Assembly: GCF_014199945.1 (NCBI RefSeq)
Contig: NZ_JACHOR010000001.1
Coordinates: 806,001-870,000 of the forward strand
DNA from: Brevundimonas variabilis
GTDB lineage: Bacteria > Pseudomonadota > Alphaproteobacteria > Caulobacterales > Caulobacteraceae
DNA: 64,000 nucleotides
Direction of reading: 5' to 3'
Shown piece by piece: positions 60,364 through 64,000 of the stretch (the stretch's first letter is position 1; each line of letters begins with the position of its first letter). Below the pieces are notes generated by a model, which worked only from the letters and a program-made list of their open reading frames with translations, was not told where the DNA came from and searched no databases. The position numbers were made by a program, and so were the translations under genes.

Positions 60364-60574
60364 GACTTATCCCCGGCATCTACAGGCTGTTGTCACCCCG
60401 GCGACACCGACCTGACAGCCCCGTGGAAAAGCCGTTTTTCACGCGGGATGACCGGTAATCTATCCCCGTCGTCCCGGGCCCTACCTGCCTTCTTCCAAAG
60501 ACTTAATTCTTTTGAACAGAACAAGGTTGGATCGTGGGCTTGAGGCGAGACCGGTCCACCCGTAAAGCCAGTCC

Positions 60575-61609
60575 ATGATCGAACCTTTGCTTCTCCAGGC
60601 CCTGAAGGGTCAGACCACAGCCCGCCCCCCTGTCTGGTTCATGCGACAGGCCGGTCGTTATCTGCCGGAGTACCGTGAACTCCGGAGCCGGGCACCGGAC
60701 TTTATCGCCTTCTGCCTCAATCCGGAGATGGCCGCGGAAGCGACCCTTCAGCCCATGCGCCGGTATGGCTTCGATGCAGCCATCGTGTTCGCCGACATTC
60801 TCCTGATCCCCCAGGCCCTGGGACAGAAGGTGTGGTTCGAGACAGGGGAGGGACCACGTCTCGGAGCGCTCCCGTCCGTCGAAAGCATGTCTGCCCTGAC
60901 ATCCAATGCTGGCGACGCGCTCAGACAGGTGGGCGAAACCCTTTCGATCGTGCGCGCCCAACTCGAACCCGAGCGGGCCCTGATCGGGTTTGCCGGTGCT
61001 CCCTGGACGGTGGCAACCTATATGCTGGACGGGGAGGCCCGCACCATTGGAAAAGGCGAGCGTGCAACGGCCCGGACCTATGCCTATGCCGAGCCGGAGA
61101 AGGTCGATGCGGTTCTGGCGGTTCTGGTCGAGGCCACGGCGCATTATCTCAAGATGCAGGCGGATGCGGGTGCGCAGGTACTCAAGATCTTTGAGAGCTG
61201 GGCCGAGGGTCTGCCGGACGATCTGTTCGAACGTCTGGTTCTGAAACCGCATCAGGCCCTGGTCGCCCGCGTAAGGGAACTGGGCGTCACGGTACCCCTG
61301 ATCGGCTTCCCGCGGGGTTCGGCAGCGCTGGCCGAACGCTATGCGGCCGAGTGCGATGTCCAGGGTGTGGCGCTGGATACGGCCTGTCCGCTGGCCGTCG
61401 GTCAGCGTGTGCAGGCGATCAAGCCCATCCAGGGAGCGCTTGACCCGCTTCTGCTCCGAGTTGGCGGTGCGGCGCTGGACCGCAGGGTCGATCAGCTTGT
61501 CGAGGCGTGGGGCAACGGTCCATGGATCTTCAACCTGGGTCACGGCATTCTGCCGGATGTGCCGATGGCGCACGTCGACCAGGTCTTGAAGCGGATCGGA
61601 GCCCAATGA
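60575..61609 (+). CDS. hemE: Uroporphyrinogen decarboxylase
   Basis: HemE makes coproporphyrinogen III. The 344-aa product has RPPVWFMRQAGRYLPEYRELR at residues 17-37 (substrate Arg residues), GFAGAPWTVATYMLDG and ILKIFESWAEGLP, followed by GFPRGSA. It lies right of the origin and overlaps hemH by an ATGA. Confidence 0.97.
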   Translation: MIEPLLLQALKGQTTARPPVWFMRQAGRYLPEYRELRSRAPDFIAFCLNPEMAAEATLQPMRRYGFDAAIVFADILLIPQALGQKVWFETGEGPRLGALPSVESMSALTSNAGDALRQVGETLSIVRAQLEPERALIGFAGAPWTVATYMLDGEARTIGKGERATARTYAYAEPEKVDAVLAVLVEATAHYLKMQADAGAQVLKIFESWAEGLPDDLFERLVLKPHQALVARVRELGVTVPLIGFPRGSAALAERYAAECDVQGVALDTACPLAVGQRVQAIKPIQGALDPLLLRVGGAALDRRVDQLVEAWGNGPWIFNLGHGILPDVPMAHVDQVLKRIGAQ

Positions 61610-62679
61610 GCCATCACGCAGCACCGTCCCCTGTCGGACGCCGGATTGCTGTCGTGCTGTTCAATCTGGGCGGGCCGGACGATCAGGCGACGGTCAAGCC
61701 CTTCCTTTTCAACCTTTTCAACGATCCGGCCATCATCGGTCTGCCGGGTCTGTTCCGGACACCCCTGGCCAATCTGATCTCCTCGCGCCGTGAGGCGAGC
61801 GCTCAGGCCAACTATGCCCTGATGGGAACGGATTATAACGGCGGCTCGCCGCTGCTGCCGGAGACCCGCAAACAGACGGACGCACTGGATGCCCGTCTGG
61901 CCGAGGCCTTGCCCGGAGATACAGTCCGGTCCTTCATTGCCATGCGGTACTGGCACCCCTTGACCGAAGAGGCCGCAACCGATGTCGCGGCCTTCGCGCC
62001 AGACGAGATCGTCGTGCTGCCGCTGTACCCGCAGTTTTCGACCACCACGACCCGCTCGTCCCTTCGGGCCTGGAACAAGGCCTATCGCGGTCCAGGACGG
62101 TCGCGAGTGGTGTGCTGCTATCCCCAGGCGGACGGTTGGGTGGAAGCTCAGGCCCAGCTTATCCGCAAGGGATTGGCGGAAATTGGGGACCACCCTGTTC
62201 GGGTCCTTTTCTCTGCCCACGGCATCCCGGAAAAGCTCGTCACCAAGGACGGCGACCCGTATCAGGAACAGGTCGAGGCCACGGTTGCCGCCGTTGCCGT
62301 TCGTGCGGGTCTGAAGGACCATGCCCTTTGCTATCAGAGCCGCGTCGGGCCGCTGAAATGGCTGGGGCCGTCGACGCCTGAAGCCATCGACCAGGCTGCC
62401 GAGGACAAGGTGGGTGTGCTGATCGTGCCCATCGCCTTTGTTTCGGAACATATCGAAACCCTGGTGGAACTCGACCAGGAGTATGCTGAGCTGGCCGAGG
62501 AGAAGGGTGTCCATCCCTATGTCCGCGTGCCGGCTGTTGGGACAGCGGAACCGTTCATCGCGACCTTGTCCGATGCGGTGGTGGACGCGCTCGGTCGCGA
62601 CGGGATTCGCCCCTACGGCCCCGGCTGCCAGGGTCGCTGGAAAGCCTGTCCCTGCCAGAATCCGCGCATGGCCGCCTAG
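61606..62679 (+). CDS. hemH: Ferrochelatase, [2Fe-2S]-cluster type
   Basis: HemH inserts iron into protoporphyrin IX. The 357-aa product has VVLFNLGGPDDQATVKPFL, YPQFSTTTTRS, FSAHGIPEK with the catalytic His (H205) and FVSEHIETLVELD. The C-terminus has GCQGRWKACPCQNP with C341, C348 and C350, and an internal C170/C171, as in the Fe-S-containing Caulobacter enzyme. Confidence 0.96.
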   Translation: MSHHAAPSPVGRRIAVVLFNLGGPDDQATVKPFLFNLFNDPAIIGLPGLFRTPLANLISSRREASAQANYALMGTDYNGGSPLLPETRKQTDALDARLAEALPGDTVRSFIAMRYWHPLTEEAATDVAAFAPDEIVVLPLYPQFSTTTTRSSLRAWNKAYRGPGRSRVVCCYPQADGWVEAQAQLIRKGLAEIGDHPVRVLFSAHGIPEKLVTKDGDPYQEQVEATVAAVAVRAGLKDHALCYQSRVGPLKWLGPSTPEAIDQAAEDKVGVLIVPIAFVSEHIETLVELDQEYAELAEEKGVHPYVRVPAVGTAEPFIATLSDAVVDALGRDGIRPYGPGCQGRWKACPCQNPRMAA

Positions 62680-62691
62680 GAGGGCAAAGCG

Positions 62692-63156
62692 ATGAACCTT
62701 TATGATCTGGCGCGCGGCCTTCATATCCTGGCCGTCATCGCCTGGATGGCAGGGTTGCTCTTCCTGCCTCGGCTCTATGCCTATGACGCCGAGCAACGCG
62801 ACAAGGCCGAGCCCCTGCGCTCGGAGATGCAGGCGTTGCTGCGTGCCTGGCAGACGCGTCTGGTAAAGATCATCCTCAATCCGGCGATGATCCTGTCCTG
62901 GGTCTTCGGCCTTTGGCTGATCCATATCGACGTGCAGACACGGGGCGCGGCGTTCTTGGGCGAGCCCTGGATGATCGCCAAGCTGGTCGGAATCCTGCTG
63001 TTGAGTGGCTGGCACGGTTATCTGTCCGCAGAAAAAAAGCGGATCGCGGCCGGAGCTTCTGTTCGAACGGGCAAGTTCTGGCGCCTGACCAACGAAGTGC
63101 CGTTCGTGCTGGCGATTGTGATGGTGCTCTCCGTCACGACCGAATGGCAGCTCTAG
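62692..63156 (+). CDS. hemJ: Protoporphyrinogen IX oxidase HemJ
   Basis: The 154-aa membrane protein has four helices and the HemJ pattern: the conserved His in LARGLHILAVIAWMAGLLFLPRLYAY, and later LLSGWHGYLSAEKKR and FWRLTNEVPFVLAIVMVLS. It follows hemH with an AGGAGG ribosome binding site. HemJ completes the haem pathway together with the neighbouring hemE and hemH. Confidence 0.92.
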   Translation: MNLYDLARGLHILAVIAWMAGLLFLPRLYAYDAEQRDKAEPLRSEMQALLRAWQTRLVKIILNPAMILSWVFGLWLIHIDVQTRGAAFLGEPWMIAKLVGILLLSGWHGYLSAEKKRIAAGASVRTGKFWRLTNEVPFVLAIVMVLSVTTEWQL

Positions 63157-63410
63157 GTCCAGAGGCAGGGTTATCCCGCTAGCGGTGGCTGGACAGTCAC
63201 GCTTGACCTGAACTCCCCCATGTGGTTCCGCTGACAGCGAGGCGCGGTTTTTTCGCGCTGCCCTTCTCTCGCGGCGCCGGTCGCTGAGGACGTATCGTCC
63301 CGCACCGGATCCCGTCGCATCTCCATGCCGGTCGAAAGACCAAGACACGACCCATATCCACACGCCCGCGCGATCCACGATCGTGCGGCGATGACGCTGA
63401 TTGTACGCCC

Positions 63411-64000
63411 ATGACCGATCCGATCCACGATGCCGCCGAGGCCGACACTCAGGCACCTGACACCGATACCCATCTTCAGGAGCCGATCGATACCTCGATC
63501 GTCGATCAGGAGGCCGAGGGCGACGATGAAGAGTCGATTGTCCCGTCCGGCCGGATCACCCTGCAGGAACTGAACGACAAGACGCCGGTGGAACTGGTGG
63601 CCTTTGCCGAACAGCTCGAGATCGAGAACGCCTCCAATCTGCGCAAACAGGATCTGCTGTTCGCCATCCTCAAGACCCTGGCGGACGAGGAGGTGGAGAT
63701 CATCGCCTCTGGGACGCTGGAAATGCTGCCCGACGGCTTTGGCTTCCTGCGCAGTCCGGACGCGAATTATCTGCCGGGTCCGGACGATGTTTATGTCTCG
63801 CCGTCACAGATTCGGCGGTTCGGGCTACGGTCCGGGGACACCGTTCACGGGGCTGTCCGGGGTCCTCGCGAAGGCGAGCGCTACTTCGCTTTGCTCAAGG
63901 TCGACACCATCAATTTCGAGGACCCCGAGACGGTCCGCACCAAGGTCAATTTCGACAACCTGACTCCGCTCTATCCCAATGAGCGGCTGATCATGGAGAT
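63411..64000 (+). CDS. rho: Transcription termination factor Rho, N-terminal part
   Basis: The frame from ATG 63411 is open to the right edge (196 codons seen). An acidic N-terminal extension of about 45 residues precedes the Rho N-terminal helical domain ([23 protein letters not shown]) and the cold-shock-like RNA-binding domain ([43 protein letters not shown]). [13 protein letters not shown] leads toward the ATPase part, which is outside the window. Confidence 0.95.
   Translation, partial: MTDPIHDAAEADTQAPDTDTHLQEPIDTSIVDQEAEGDDEESIVPSGRITLQELNDKTPVELVAFAEQLEIENASNLRKQDLLFAILKTLADEEVEIIASGTLEMLPDGFGFLRSPDANYLPGPDDVYVSPSQIRRFGLRSGDTVHGAVRGPREGERYFALLKVDTINFEDPETVRTKVNFDNLTPLYPNERLIME

Larger units (their letters stand above)
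60083..60574. other. Candidate chromosomal replication origin (oriC/Cori)
   Basis: This 492-base gap lies between ppsR and hemE, the position of Cori in Caulobacter crescentus. It contains a perfect CtrA site, a near-perfect second one, DnaA-box-like sequences (TTATCCCCG at 60367-60375, CGTGGAAAA at 60422-60430) and a relatively AT-rich core around 60280-60370. The right part also serves as the hemE promoter. The assignment rests on synteny plus these motifs. Confidence 0.85.

Overview
The window looks like chromosomal DNA of an alphaproteobacterium of the order Caulobacterales, probably Brevundimonas-like. Three things suggest this: high GC in the core, many long antisense ORFs over real genes (typical of high-GC coding DNA), and the order rho-hemJ-hemH-hemE / origin / ppsR-maf-aroE-coaE-dnaQ, which is the gene order around the Caulobacter crescentus replication origin. 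The genus is inferred from synteny and family content only.

Positions 1 to about 12,365 form an accessory island with lower GC and many orphan genes. It starts with the 3' end of a Tad-pilus-like secreted protein. It then carries a 71-aa protein with a strong terminator, a serine recombinase, a DUF3800 protein, a superfamily 2 helicase with a C-terminal PD-(D/E)XK-like nuclease motif, a small HUH-type Rep-like protein, a family B DNA polymerase, a pair of 42-bp direct repeats, a one-pass membrane protein and an XRE regulator. The right edge cuts into comM exactly at its Walker A coding region. The comM remnant also has a one-base frameshift.

From about 13,100 to 31,150 lies an ordinary housekeeping block, almost all on the minus strand: gshB, a SirB1-type protein, yraN and rsmI; then the translation and RNA-processing cluster rimP-nusA-ylxR-infB ... 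rbfA-truB-rpsO-pnp; then trmB and metK. The metK gene has a palindromic operator overlapping its promoter. Two families of intergenic palindromic repeats occur here.

From 31,200 to 34,860 there is a small cassette that is the best candidate for an undescribed system. It holds a radical SAM protein with a PqqD/RRE-like N-terminus, a 70-aa peptide and a tryptophanyl-tRNA synthetase-like protein with a degenerate KMSKS loop. The three genes are tightly coupled, and a membrane-anchored LuxR-type regulator lies downstream. A tRNA-Thr(CGU) gene separates the cassette from the next core block.

From 35,400 to 59,200 are hemD-hemC, tsaD, gpsA and associated small genes, a phasin, hydrolases, an Lhr-type helicase with its PdeM partner nuclease, a DinG-like helicase, acnA, ccmAB, a YtcJ-type amidohydrolase, dnaQ, coaE, aroE and maf. 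The gap between ppsR and hemE (60,083-60,574) is the expected chromosomal origin. It contains a perfect TTAA-N7-TTAA CtrA box, a second near-perfect one and DnaA-box-like sequences. Haem genes hemE, hemH and hemJ and the start of rho close the window.
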